From assembly GCA_905202605.1 (NCBI GenBank), contig CAJKSU010000134.1, positions 1 through 7,712 of the forward strand: 7,712 bases of DNA, read 5' to 3'. Of this stretch, positions 1-6,548 are shown piece after piece; within the stretch, counting starts at the first letter, position 1, and each line of letters starts with the position of its first letter. The notes below the pieces were generated by a model that was not told the origin of the DNA, did not search any database, and worked only from the letters and a program-made list of their open reading frames with translations. Source of the stretch: an uncultured Eubacteriales bacterium. Lineage in GTDB: Bacteria > Bacillota > Clostridia > Oscillospirales > Oscillospiraceae. A program made the translations under genes and the position numbers.

Positions 1-1
1 C

Positions 2-1186
2 ATCCGCACCCCAAGACCGGTGCGGAGCCGCCGTGCTGTGACAAAGCCACTGGTCACCGGTCAGCGGATCATCGACACCTTATTTCCTCTGGGGAAGGGC
101 GGTTGCGCGGCGATTCCCGGCCCCTTCGGCGCAGGGAAAACCGTTACCCAGCATCAGCTTGCAAAATGGTCGGATGCGGATCTGATCGTATATTTGGGCT
201 GTGGGGAGCGCGGCAATGAGATGACTCAGGTGCTGGACGAATTCTCCGAGCTCATCGATCCACACACGAATCAGCCCCTGATGTACCGGACGGTGCTGCT
301 GGCTAACACCTCCAATATGCCTGTGGCGGCCCGCGAGGCATCCATCTATACAGGCATGACCATTGCAGAATACTACCGGGACATGGGCTACCACGTGGCG
401 ATGATGGCGGATTCCACCTCCCGCTGGGCGGAAGCACTCCGTGAAATCTCCGGACGGCTGGAGGAAATGCCCGCCGAGGAAGGCTTCCCGGCGTATCTAT
501 CTTCCCGTCTGGCGGAATTCTATGAGCGGGCGGGCTATATGGATACCCTCTCCGGTCAGGAGGGCAGCATTACCGTCATTGGTGCGGTATCCCCACAGGG
601 CGGTGACTTCTCCGAGCCGGTGACCCAGAATACCAAGCGCTTTATCCGCACGTTCTGGGCGCTGGATCGAAGTTTGGCCTATGCACGGCACTTCCCTGCT
701 ATTAACTGGAACACCAGCTATTCCGAGTATTTAACCGATCTGGCTCCATGGTATACCGAGCATCTGGGACAGAATTTTATGACCCTACGGGGGCGGCTTC
801 AGGCCACCATGAAGGAGGAAACCAGCCTCAATGAGATCGTCAAGCTCATCGGGTCCGATATTCTGCCGGAGGATCAGAAGCTGACTATTGAGATTGCAAG
901 GGTGATCCGGCTGGGCTTTCTGCAGCAGAACTCCTTCCATGCCATCGACACCTATGTTCCCATGGAGAAGATGAAGCGGATGCTGGAGGTTATTTTCCGG
1001 CTGTATGACGGGGCAAAGGAGCTCATAGCTCAGAGCATTCCCCTGTCTCAGCTCCGAGCCACCGGGATCTTTGACCGGCTGATCCGTATGAAATACGAGG
1101 TCCCCAACGATCAGCTGGAGCAGTTCAACGCCTTTGACAGCGCCGTGGATCAGGCCATCGCTTCGGTGGCCGCAGCCTATCAGTAA
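2..1186 (+). CDS. ntpA: V-type ATPase catalytic subunit A, 5'-truncated by the window edge
   Basis: This is the C-terminal 394 residues of the catalytic A subunit of a V/A-type ATPase, which hydrolyses or makes ATP in the A3B3 head on the cytoplasmic side of the membrane. Numbering from the first complete codon, the P-loop GPFGAGKT is at residues 40-47, GCGERGNEM with the catalytic Glu at 66-74, ANTSNMPVAAREASIYTG at 101-118, and the Walker-B region VAMMADSTSR at 132-141. The family usually has about 580-590 residues, so roughly 190 N-terminal residues lie upstream. A GTG at 20 is only an internal Val codon; the frame is open to the window edge and the residues before it fit the family. The TAA is followed 15 bases later by the B subunit, so the genes are co-transcribed. 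The P-loop has Ala where many bacterial A subunits have Ser (GPFGSGKT), a minor variant. The family call is essentially certain. Proton versus sodium coupling cannot be decided from this subunit. Confidence 0.97.
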   Translation: MRTPRPVRSRRAVTKPLVTGQRIIDTLFPLGKGGCAAIPGPFGAGKTVTQHQLAKWSDADLIVYLGCGERGNEMTQVLDEFSELIDPHTNQPLMYRTVLLANTSNMPVAAREASIYTGMTIAEYYRDMGYHVAMMADSTSRWAEALREISGRLEEMPAEEGFPAYLSSRLAEFYERAGYMDTLSGQEGSITVIGAVSPQGGDFSEPVTQNTKRFIRTFWALDRSLAYARHFPAINWNTSYSEYLTDLAPWYTEHLGQNFMTLRGRLQATMKEETSLNEIVKLIGSDILPEDQKLTIEIARVIRLGFLQQNSFHAIDTYVPMEKMKRMLEVIFRLYDGAKELIAQSIPLSQLRATGIFDRLIRMKYEVPNDQLEQFNAFDSAVDQAIASVAAAYQ

Positions 1187-1201
1187 AGGGAGGAGCCTGC
1201 T

Positions 1202-2584
1202 ATGAAGCTTGAATATATCGGCCTTTCCCAAATGGAGGGCAGCCTCATTTATCTCGACGGCGTCAGCGGCATCGGCTATGACGAAATGGCGGAGATCTCG
1301 CTGGAAAACGGCGAAAAGCGCTATGGCCGCGTGATCATGCTGGACGGCAGCCGGGCGGTGCTTCAGGTATTTGAGGGCACCCACGGCATTTCGCTGGAAA
1401 ATGCCCGGACAAATTTCACCGGGCATCCCATGGAGCTGGCGCTGTCCACCGAAATGCTGGGGCGGATCTTTGACGGCGCGGGGCGTCCCATCGACGGTCT
1501 GGGGGAGCTTTATCCCGAAGAGCGCCGGAATATCAACGGCTCCGCCATCAATCCCGTCTCCCGGATTTACCCCAGAAACTGTATTTATACGGGCATTTCC
1601 GCCATTGACGGCATGTCTACCCTGATTCGGGGGCAGAAGCTCCCCATCTTCTCCGGGGCGGGCATGCGGCACAATGACGTTGCCGCCCAGATTGTCCGGC
1701 AGGCCAAGGTCGCCGCCGAGGACGGAGAGTTTGCCATTGTCTTTGCGGCAATGGGCGTGAAAAACGACGTGGCGGAGTTCTTTAAAAAGGATTTTGAGGA
1801 GGCGGGCGCGCTCCAGCGGGTGGTTATGTTTGTGAATCTGGCCTCTGACCCGATTATTGAGCGGATGCTCACCCCCCACTGCGCCCTGACTGCGGCGGAA
1901 TATCTGGCGTTCAACCACGGCTATCATGTGCTGGTTATTATGACGGACATGACCTCCTACTGTGAGGCGCTCCGGGAGTTCTCCTCCTCCAAGGGCGAGA
2001 TTCCCTCCCGAAAGGGCTTCCCCTCCTACCTCTATTCCGACCTGGCGTCCATCTATGAGCGGGCGGGGATCATCAAGGGGAAAAAGGGCTCGGTGACCCA
2101 GGTGCCGATCCTCACCATGCCCAACGACGACATCACCCACCCCATCCCCGACCTCACCGGCTATATCACCGAGGGGCAGATTGTTTTGTCCCGTGAGCTG
2201 GAGCAGCAGGGCGTGTATCCGCCCATTTCGGTGCTCCCCTCCCTGTCCAGACTGATGAAGGACGGCATCGGCGAGGGCTATACCCGGAAGGATCACGCAG
2301 ACGTGTCCAACCAGCTGTTCGCATCCTATTCCAAGGTGCAGGATGCGAGAAGTCTGGCGTCGGTTATTGGCGAGGATGAGCTGAGCGACACCGACAAGCT
2401 GTATCTGAAATTCGGCAATGCCTTTGAATCGGAATTTGTCTCTCAGGGCAGCCGGGAAAACCGCTCCATTGACGAAACTCTGGAGCTGGGCTGGCGGCTG
2501 CTGGGCATTCTGCCCAGAGGCGAGCTGGATCGAATCTCGCAGGAAGAGCTGGACGCCCACTATCCGGGCGAAGGCCAGAGCTAA
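1202..2584 (+). CDS. ntpB: V-type ATPase subunit B (non-catalytic nucleotide-binding subunit)
   Basis: Complete 460-residue B subunit, the usual family length. It alternates with A in the hexameric head and contributes the arginine finger to the catalytic site. The degenerate P-loop is SGAGMRHND at residues 151-159, where the catalytic lysine is absent as expected for B. Other landmarks are the conserved VLPSLSRLM segment with Arg350 as the likely arginine finger, PILTMPNDDITHPIPDLTGY at 302-321, and the C-terminal ETLELGWRLLGILPR at 425-439. The start ATG is preceded by GGGAGGAG at 1188-1195 with good spacing, and the first residues match a B-subunit N-terminus. It sits 15 bases after ntpA and 12 before ntpD, as in an operon with no internal promoter that I can see. 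The residue after the P-loop core is Met where Leu is commoner. A very long open frame on the opposite strand is treated as a composition artefact. Confidence 0.98.
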   Translation: MKLEYIGLSQMEGSLIYLDGVSGIGYDEMAEISLENGEKRYGRVIMLDGSRAVLQVFEGTHGISLENARTNFTGHPMELALSTEMLGRIFDGAGRPIDGLGELYPEERRNINGSAINPVSRIYPRNCIYTGISAIDGMSTLIRGQKLPIFSGAGMRHNDVAAQIVRQAKVAAEDGEFAIVFAAMGVKNDVAEFFKKDFEEAGALQRVVMFVNLASDPIIERMLTPHCALTAAEYLAFNHGYHVLVIMTDMTSYCEALREFSSSKGEIPSRKGFPSYLYSDLASIYERAGIIKGKKGSVTQVPILTMPNDDITHPIPDLTGYITEGQIVLSRELEQQGVYPPISVLPSLSRLMKDGIGEGYTRKDHADVSNQLFASYSKVQDARSLASVIGEDELSDTDKLYLKFGNAFESEFVSQGSRENRSIDETLELGWRLLGILPRGELDRISQEELDAHYPGEGQS

Positions 2585-2589
2585 GGGGG
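2583..2589 (+). promoter_or_regulatory. ribosome-binding site of ntpD overlapping the ntpB stop codon
   Basis: The sequence AAGGGGG lies 7 bases before the ntpD ATG, and its first two bases are the last two of the ntpB TAA. Ribosomes finishing ntpB therefore stop on the ntpD ribosome-binding site, which suggests translational coupling between the B and D subunits. Confidence 0.7.
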
Positions 2590-2596
2590 CATCAAC

Positions 2597-3202
2597 ATGG
2601 CTGTGCTTCCCACAAAGGGCAATCTGATTGCAGCGAAGCATTCGCTGGAGCTGGCGGGGACGGGCTTTGAGCTGATGGACCGGAAGCGGAACATCCTGAC
2701 CCGCGAAATGATGGGGCTGATCTCCAAGGCGGAGGAAATTCAGTCCCGGATCGATTCCACGTTTTCCGAGGCCTATGAGGCGCTGATGCTGGCGAATATC
2801 ACCATGGGCAAGACCATCCATCTGGCGGAGCAGGTGCCGGTGGACGATTCCGTAGAGCTACGCTATCGCACCGTTATGGGCGTGGAGATCCCCACGGTGT
2901 CTGCGAAGCCGGTGGAGCAGCCCCTGCCCTACGGCATGAGCATCACCAATTCCGCCTTTGACGATGCGCTGATCAAATTCGGACGGGTCAAGGAGCTGGT
3001 GCGGGAGCTTGCCGAGCTGGAAAATACCATTTATCGGCTGGCCTTTACCATCAAAAAAACCCAAAAGCGTGCCAATGCCCTGAAAAACATCGTGATTCCG
3101 GGCTACAATGAAACCATCCGGCTGATCACCGAGGCGCTGGAGGAAAAGGAACGGGAGGAATTTGCCCGGCTCAAGGTCATCAAGGCTCAGAAAAACGGCT
3201 GA
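2597..3202 (+). CDS. ntpD: V-type ATPase subunit D (central rotor shaft)
   Basis: This 201-residue protein matches V/A-ATPase subunit D, the long antiparallel coiled coil that forms the central rotor shaft inside the A3B3 head and passes torque to the membrane ring. The N-terminus has the family signature: PTKGNLIAAKHSLELA at residues 5-20, then DRKRNILTREMMGLI at 28-42. The C-terminal helix AFTIKKTQKRANALKNIVIP is at 149-168, before a charged Glu/Lys-rich end. The length is close to the usual 200-215 residues. The start ATG has an AAGGGGG ribosome-binding site that overlaps the ntpB stop. It is the last gene of the ATPase operon in this window, followed 18 bases later by a strong terminator. 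No F-type (NtpG/F) or H-like subunit follows, so those subunits, if present, lie upstream. Confidence 0.97.
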   Translation: MAVLPTKGNLIAAKHSLELAGTGFELMDRKRNILTREMMGLISKAEEIQSRIDSTFSEAYEALMLANITMGKTIHLAEQVPVDDSVELRYRTVMGVEIPTVSAKPVEQPLPYGMSITNSAFDDALIKFGRVKELVRELAELENTIYRLAFTIKKTQKRANALKNIVIPGYNETIRLITEALEEKEREEFARLKVIKAQKNG

Positions 3203-3220
3203 TCCTGTATAAAACGAAAG

Positions 3221-3253
3221 GGTTCCGTCCATGCTAGGGACGGAACCTTTTTT
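3221..3253 (+). terminator. intrinsic terminator of the V-ATPase operon
   Basis: A perfect 10-bp stem, GGTTCCGTCC (3221-3230) with GGACGGAACC (3238-3247), encloses a 7-base loop and is followed by six T residues (3248-3253). A-T and G-T pairs extend the stem base. It lies 18 bases after ntpD. The ribosome-binding site of the next gene starts immediately after the last T. Confidence 0.93.
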
Positions 3254-3259
3254 AGGAGG
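3254..3259 (+). promoter_or_regulatory. Shine-Dalgarno AGGAGG of the DUF378 gene, adjoining a terminator U-tract
   Basis: A perfect AGGAGG lies 7 bases before the ATG at 3267, which fixes that ATG as the start. An in-frame ATG at 3231 lies in the terminator loop and would add 12 unrelated residues, so it is not used. The first base of the motif directly follows the T-run of the upstream terminator. Confidence 0.85.
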
Positions 3260-3266
3260 ATGTAGT

Positions 3267-3488
3267 ATGGATTTTACCGCATTGGTGCTGACGATCATCG
3301 GCGCGCTGAACTGGGCGCTGGTGGGGATCTTTCAGTTTGACCTGGTGGCCTGGATTTTTGGTGGACAGGGCGCACTGGTCAGCCGGATCATTTATACCAT
3401 CATTGGGCTGGCTGGCATCTGGTGCATTTCCCTGCTCTGGAAGGATCATCCCCTTGGCTCCGGGGAAACGGATCAGGCGGCAGGCTAA
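3267..3488 (+). CDS. DUF378 family small membrane protein
   Basis: This 73-residue protein has the DUF378 (YuzA-like) pattern: an N-terminal helix at about residues 4-31 carrying IIGALNWALVGIFQFDLVAWIFGG, here given as two overlapping parts, IIGALNWALVG (10-20) and FDLVAWIFGG (24-33), then SRIIYTIIGLAGI (39-51) as the second helix. The C-terminal tail from about residue 59 is polar (KDHPLGSGETDQAAG). Two membrane helices are predicted; no biochemical function is established for the family to my knowledge. Length is typical. It follows the ATPase operon in the same direction but is separated from it by a strong terminator, and no convincing promoter lies between, so it may depend on read-through or on a weak promoter near 3208. 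It has its own terminator. A link to the ATPase is only positional. Confidence 0.9.
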   Translation: MDFTALVLTIIGALNWALVGIFQFDLVAWIFGGQGALVSRIIYTIIGLAGIWCISLLWKDHPLGSGETDQAAG

Positions 3489-3493
3489 GCACG

Positions 3494-3531
3494 GCACCTG
3501 TTTGGGCATAAGGCTCAGACAGGTGCTTTTT
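3494..3531 (+). terminator. intrinsic terminator after the DUF378 gene
   Basis: A 14-bp stem (3494-3507 with 3513-3526, including two G-T wobbles) has a 5-base loop, ATAAG, and ends in five T residues (3527-3531). The outer arms are GCACCTGT and ACAGGTGC. It begins 5 bases after the stop codon. Confidence 0.9.
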
Positions 3532-3581
3532 CCTGACCGATTGCGTCTCGGCAGATTCGGCAGAATTTTCATGAAATATGC

Positions 3582-3610
3582 TTGTTTCTTCCTGTCATAT
3601 GGTGTATGAT
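3582..3610 (+). promoter_or_regulatory. sigma-A-type promoter of the CapA-family gene
   Basis: The -35 hexamer TTGTTT (3582-3587) and the -10 hexamer TATGAT (3605-3610) are separated by 17 bases, predicting a transcript start near 3617 and a very short leader. It lies between the upstream terminator and the coding region, so the gene is probably monocistronic. Because transcription would start after 3578, an in-frame ATG there cannot be the translation start. Confidence 0.7.
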
Positions 3611-3637
3611 GGTCGGGAACATGGAGGTTTTGTGAAA

Positions 3638-5203
3638 ATGAATGATATTGATACTCAGCTGTTAGAGCAGGAGCCAAAGATAGAACCGGCGGAAGCCCAG
3701 CCCACCGGCGTACCGACGGGGTCGGATAGGCCGGATAAACCGAATCGGCCAAGTAAGCCCCCGATGCAGAAGAAGCGGCTGACCGAAACACAGCGCTGGT
3801 GGCGGTTCCACGGTATGCAGGCGGGGCTGTTTGCCGGGATGGGCATGGTGGGGGCGGCAGCGTTGATCCTGCTTATATGCCTTGTTACCCTGCCCTTCCG
3901 GGGAAAGCTGAATCGTGGAGATGCACAGACGGAATCTATCACCGAACAGACAGAGAGCCAGCTGGAGGCGGCGGTGACCCCGGAGCCAACGCCGGAACCG
4001 ACCCCGCAGGTGTCTACGGTGTCGCTGATGGCGGTGGGCGACAACCTGATCCACAGCACGGTTTATGAATACGCCCAGCAGGACGACGGTACATATGATT
4101 TTACGGCTTTGTATCAGGACATTCAGCCGGACATTGCCGCGGCGGATATCGCCTGCATCCAGCAGGAAACCATTTTGGTGTCCGATCCGTCGCTCTACTC
4201 CAACTATCCCTGCTTCGGCACCCCGGCGGAGATGGCGGATTCCCTCACGAAGGCTGGCTTTGACGTGGTGTGCCACGCCTCCAACCATACGCTGGACAAG
4301 GCCACTTTGGGCGTGGAGGATTCCCTTGCGGCGTGGAAGAAGCATCCGGAGGTAACGGTGCTGGGTATCCACGGCAGTCAGGAGGATGCAGACAAGATCG
4401 CCGTGGTGGAGAAGAACGGCATCAAAATCGCCATGCTGGACTACACCTACGGCCTAAACGGCTTTGTCCCGGAGGAGGATTATCTGGTGGACCTTTTAGA
4501 CGATGCTCATCAGGAGCGCATTGCAAGTCAGCTGGAGGAGGCGTCCAAGCTCTCGGACATCACCGTGGTATTCATGCACGACGGCACCGAGGGGCAGCTG
4601 ACCCCGGACGCGGATCAGGAGAAATGGGCGCAGTTCTTTGCCGACCACGGCGTGGGGCTGATCATCGGCACCCATCCCCATGTGGTGGAGCCGGTGGAAC
4701 TGGTCACCGGGGAGTCGGGGAACAAAATGCCGGTGTTCTATTCTCTTGGCAACTTTGTATCCTCCCAGAAGGACACGGCGAATATGCTGGGCGGCATGGC
4801 GAAGGTGACCATTACTAAGGATCAGACCGGCACCTATGTTTCGGATTATCACATCGAACCGCTGGTGACCCTGATGCAGACCGGCGGCACCCACGGCACG
4901 GGCTATCGGTTCCGCACTATGCATCTGGAGGACTACACCGAGGAGCTGGGGCAGACCCATCTCCGCGCAAACTGCAAAAAATCTGACATGGATAACCTCT
5001 GGGCGAAGATTTTTGAGGACGCCTCCACGGGGATGAATGACACAAAGCAACCCCTGTCTGCCGGTACGCCGGTAAGCAATACCGGCGGTACGGATACGGC
5101 GGAAGCGACTGCTTCCCCCTCCCCCGCCCCGGAGAATTCCACTGCGGAGGACGGAACGGTAACGGAGCTGCCAAGCCCCAGTCCCAGCGCCAAGGCGGCG
5201 TAA
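3638..5203 (+). CDS. membrane-anchored CapA/PgsA-family protein (metallophosphatase fold)
   Basis: This 521-residue protein belongs to the CapA/PgsA family, which has a calcineurin-like metallophosphatase fold and is known from poly-gamma-glutamate capsule export. It has a charged, Pro-rich cytoplasmic segment (1-58), one membrane helix (about 62-86), a TPEPTPEPTP spacer (114-123), the fold domain (about 126-435) and a low-complexity Ser/Pro/Thr tail (about 468-521). Family motifs in order are MAVGDNLIHS (131-140), QQET (175-178), CHASNHTLD (212-220), FMHDGTE (312-318), GTHPHVVEPVE (344-354) and FYSLGNF (367-373). The Asp, Asn and His of these motifs are candidate metal ligands. The start is uncertain: GGAGG at 3623-3627 precedes both a GTG at 3632 (4-base gap) and this ATG (10-base gap). 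No pgsB/C or capsule genes adjoin it, so a capsule role is not supported; a surface hydrolase or wall-related role is possible. Confidence 0.9.
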   Translation: MNDIDTQLLEQEPKIEPAEAQPTGVPTGSDRPDKPNRPSKPPMQKKRLTETQRWWRFHGMQAGLFAGMGMVGAAALILLICLVTLPFRGKLNRGDAQTESITEQTESQLEAAVTPEPTPEPTPQVSTVSLMAVGDNLIHSTVYEYAQQDDGTYDFTALYQDIQPDIAAADIACIQQETILVSDPSLYSNYPCFGTPAEMADSLTKAGFDVVCHASNHTLDKATLGVEDSLAAWKKHPEVTVLGIHGSQEDADKIAVVEKNGIKIAMLDYTYGLNGFVPEEDYLVDLLDDAHQERIASQLEEASKLSDITVVFMHDGTEGQLTPDADQEKWAQFFADHGVGLIIGTHPHVVEPVELVTGESGNKMPVFYSLGNFVSSQKDTANMLGGMAKVTITKDQTGTYVSDYHIEPLVTLMQTGGTHGTGYRFRTMHLEDYTEELGQTHLRANCKKSDMDNLWAKIFEDASTGMNDTKQPLSAGTPVSNTGGTDTAEATASPSPAPENSTAEDGTVTELPSPSPSAKAA

Positions 5204-5215
5204 TAGGAAAGAAAA

Positions 5216-5245
5216 AGACGTACTGATGGCAGTACGTCTTTTTTT
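5216..5245. terminator. terminator after the CapA gene, possibly bidirectional
   Basis: A perfect 10-bp stem, AGACGTACTG (5216-5225) with CAGTACGTCT (5230-5239), has a 4-base loop and is followed by T residues through 5245. The left arm is preceded by A residues from 5212, so the opposite strand also shows a stem followed by a T-run. It lies 12 bases after the CapA-family stop and downstream of the convergent azlCD genes, so it could end both transcripts. Confidence 0.88.
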
Positions 5246-5258
5246 GCGGGCGGTGGGA

Positions 5259-5349
5259 AACCCCTCAGTCGCCGGTGGCGACAGCTCCCCTTGCAGGGGA
5301 GCCATAGTTCCCCCTGCAAGGGGGAATGTCACGAAGTGACAAGGGGGTT
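5259..5349. repeat. palindromic multi-hairpin interspersed repeat, copy 1
   Basis: The 91-bp element is bounded by short inverted ends, AACCCC (5259-5264) and GGGGTT (5344-5349). Inside are four consecutive hairpins: GTCGCC/GGCGAC (5268-5282), GCTCCCC/GGGGAGC (5284-5302), TTCCCCC/GGGGGAA (5308-5326) and GTCAC/GTGAC (5328-5340). It lies between the convergent CapA-family gene and azlD, inside the likely azlCD 3' untranslated region. Two related copies lie after 7478 in the same orientation. It has no coding capacity, so it is a REP/MITE-like element rather than an insertion sequence. Confidence 0.85.
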
Positions 5350-5390
5350 ATCCAGAGGGGCTCTTATGATATGAAGTGTTCTTGCGGTTC

Positions 5391-5699
5391 TCAAATCAAA
5401 AACAGCTCCAGCAGCAGCACCGTGCCGCAGCACGCACCCGCCACGGCGATCAGGCTTGCGCCCTTCCATGCGGCGATCAGTCCCACAATCAGTGCCGCAG
5501 CACCGGAAATGGGGCTTTGTGTAGCCTCTACAATGGCGGGGAACGTCATCACCGCAAGGGTCACATAGGGTACATAGTAGAGAAAGGATTGAATGAACTG
5601 GCTTTGGATGGGACGCCGGATCAGCGTCATGGGCAGGCACCGGATGGCAAAGCTCACTCCTGCCATAATGAGAATATAGAGATAGACATGATGGGTCAT
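5391..5699 (-). CDS. azlD: AzlD family branched-chain amino acid transport protein
   Basis: This 102-residue membrane protein is the small partner of AzlC; the pair is known in Bacillus subtilis as a branched-chain amino acid exporter (4-azaleucine resistance). The family pattern is clear: SFAIRCLPMTLIRR (16-29), then FIQSFLYYVPYVTLAVMTFP (35-54), and hydrophobic helices at about 66-84 and 85-102. Length is normal (about 100-110). The start ATG overlaps the azlC stop as ATGA, and GGAGG (on the minus strand, plus positions 5710-5714) precedes it by 10 bases. The open frame extends further upstream to 5840, but that extension is out of frame with azlC's real coding and has no membrane character, so the inner start is chosen. 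It ends 41 bases before repeat copy 1. Confidence 0.95.
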   Translation of the reverse strand: MTHHVYLYILIMAGVSFAIRCLPMTLIRRPIQSQFIQSFLYYVPYVTLAVMTFPAIVEATQSPISGAAALIVGLIAAWKGASLIAVAGACCGTVLLLELFLI

Positions 5700-6454
5700 G
5701 CTTCCATCGCCTCCTGTTCTGCTGTCTCCTGCTTTCTGGGGAACAGAATCGCCGCCCCAGCGGAGAGAATGACTGTTAAAATAATGGTGCGGGTACCGCC
5801 GGACAGGCTGGATACCCCCGGCAGAACGGACGCACCCCAACTGAGCAGAAAGCCCAGCAGCACCAGTCCGCCCACCACCTTATTCTTCTTGGCGGGGGGA
5901 ATGATTACCGCCAGAAACATGCCGTACAGGGCAACGCTGAATGCCGACACCAGCCGCAGGGGCAGGAGATTCCCGGCGATAGTACCCAGCGCCGTACCCA
6001 CTGACCAGCAGGGCAGCGCCGCCAGCATGGCTCCGTAGCTGTAATAGGGCGAGAGATAGCCGGGGCGGGCAATGGCGATGCCGAACAGCTCATCGGTGAT
6101 GCCAAAGCTCATCAGGAGTCGATGCCCCAGAGAGGTGCCCGGCCGTGTCCGCTGGCTCATGGCGCAGCTCATCAGCAGATATCGGGCGTTGGTGATAAAC
6201 GTTACCAGCGCCAGCTCCCAATAGGCGGCGTTGGCGCCGATGGAGGTAAAGCCTGCATACTCCCCTGCTGAGGCGTTGCAGAAGGCACTGATCAAAAAGC
6301 TCTGAAAAGCGGTGAGCCCGGCATTCTTTGCGCTGATGCCCAGAGAGAAGGACACCGCCAGATAGCCAAGGCCGATGGGAATGCCGTCCCGGAAGCCATG
6401 GGCAAGGTTCTGCCGGATGCCGGAGGAAATGGGTGTGGATGTTGCTGTGTCCAT
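5696..6454 (-). CDS. azlC: AzlC family branched-chain amino acid exporter, large subunit
   Basis: This 252-residue multi-pass membrane protein matches AzlC. AzlC with AzlD expels branched-chain amino acids or analogues across the cytoplasmic membrane. The N-terminal signature runs from GFRDGIPIGLGYLAVSFSLG (20-39), followed by NASAGEYAG (60-68), TNARYLLMSCAMS (88-100, the usual N-R-H/Y-L-L-M region) and FGITDELFG (117-125). Hydrophobic segments continue to about 238, and the C-terminus is short and charged. Length is typical (230-255). The ATG at 6454 is preceded by AAAGGGG with 8-base spacing, and that site is enclosed by a hairpin. The last codons overlap azlD by 4 bases, so the two are translationally coupled. 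The divergent LysR-type gene is the likely regulator, in place of the Lrp-like AzlB of B. subtilis. Confidence 0.95.
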   Translation of the reverse strand: MDTATSTPISSGIRQNLAHGFRDGIPIGLGYLAVSFSLGISAKNAGLTAFQSFLISAFCNASAGEYAGFTSIGANAAYWELALVTFITNARYLLMSCAMSQRTRPGTSLGHRLLMSFGITDELFGIAIARPGYLSPYYSYGAMLAALPCWSVGTALGTIAGNLLPLRLVSAFSVALYGMFLAVIIPPAKKNKVVGGLVLLGFLLSWGASVLPGVSSLSGGTRTIILTVILSAGAAILFPRKQETAEQEAMEA

Positions 6455-6455
6455 G

Positions 6456-6477
6456 GAAAAAACCCCTTTGTTTTTTC
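6456..6477 (-). promoter_or_regulatory. hairpin holding the azlC ribosome-binding site in its loop
   Basis: On the azlC strand, GAAAAAAC and GTTTTTTC form a perfect 8-bp stem (plus 6470-6477 with 6456-6463) around the loop AAAGGG. That loop, with the first stem G, is the Shine-Dalgarno AAAGGGG. The stem ends one base before the azlC ATG. This may tune translation of the exporter; the pairing is seen, the control role is inferred. Confidence 0.5.
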
Positions 6478-6513
6478 ATTGATCGGAGCGAAATGGTAAA
6501 TTCCGTCCCGTTT

Positions 6514-6536
6514 TGTTTGCAGAATATACTGTAACA
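6514..6536. promoter_or_regulatory. candidate LysR-type operator dyad
   Basis: CAG and CTG flank AATATA (6520-6531), and TGTT (6514-6517) and AACA (6533-6536) lie further out, giving an imperfect A/T-rich dyad over the azlC -10 and spacer. LysR-type proteins often bind such sites between divergent genes. The symmetry is imperfect by half a base, so this is only a candidate. Confidence 0.3.
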
Positions 6537-6548
6537 CAAAGCTTGCAA
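6521..6548 (-). promoter_or_regulatory. candidate azlCD promoter
   Basis: On the minus strand, TTGCAA (plus 6543-6548) is followed after 16 bases by TATTCT (plus 6521-6526). It faces azlC and would give a leader of about 60 bases. The -35 hexamer is self-complementary and is the same sequence used by the divergent regulator promoter. Moderate match only. Confidence 0.45.

Noticed and set aside
785..2821. A 678-codon open frame on the minus strand opposite the ntpA 3' end, all of ntpB and the start of ntpD
   Set aside because: It is antisense to highly conserved ATPase genes, its translation is rich in Gly, His, Leu and Gln with no recognisable domain, and GC-rich coding regions commonly produce such open antisense frames.
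3231..3266. Upstream ATG that would extend the DUF378 protein by 12 residues
   Set aside because: It lies in the loop of the ATPase terminator and has no ribosome-binding site, whereas the ATG at 3267 has AGGAGG at ideal spacing and begins the family-like sequence.
3578..3637. Upstream ATG that would extend the CapA-family protein by 20 residues
   Set aside because: It overlaps the predicted -35 to -10 promoter region, so it would not be in the transcript, and it lacks a ribosome-binding site.
5700..5840. N-terminal extension of AzlD by 47 residues
   Set aside because: It overlaps azlC coding in another frame, and the ATGA stop-start overlap with GGAGG upstream is the usual arrangement for this pair.
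5326..6038. Plus-strand open frames opposite azlD and azlC (5326-5568 and 5376-6038)
   Set aside because: They are antisense to clearly recognisable membrane protein genes and have no domain or convincing ribosome-binding site.
6485..6509. Possible hairpin in the azlC leader around GGAGCGAAAT / AATTCCGTCC
   Set aside because: Only 7 of 10 positions pair, with an internal mismatch, and no T-run follows, so it is not convincing as an attenuator.
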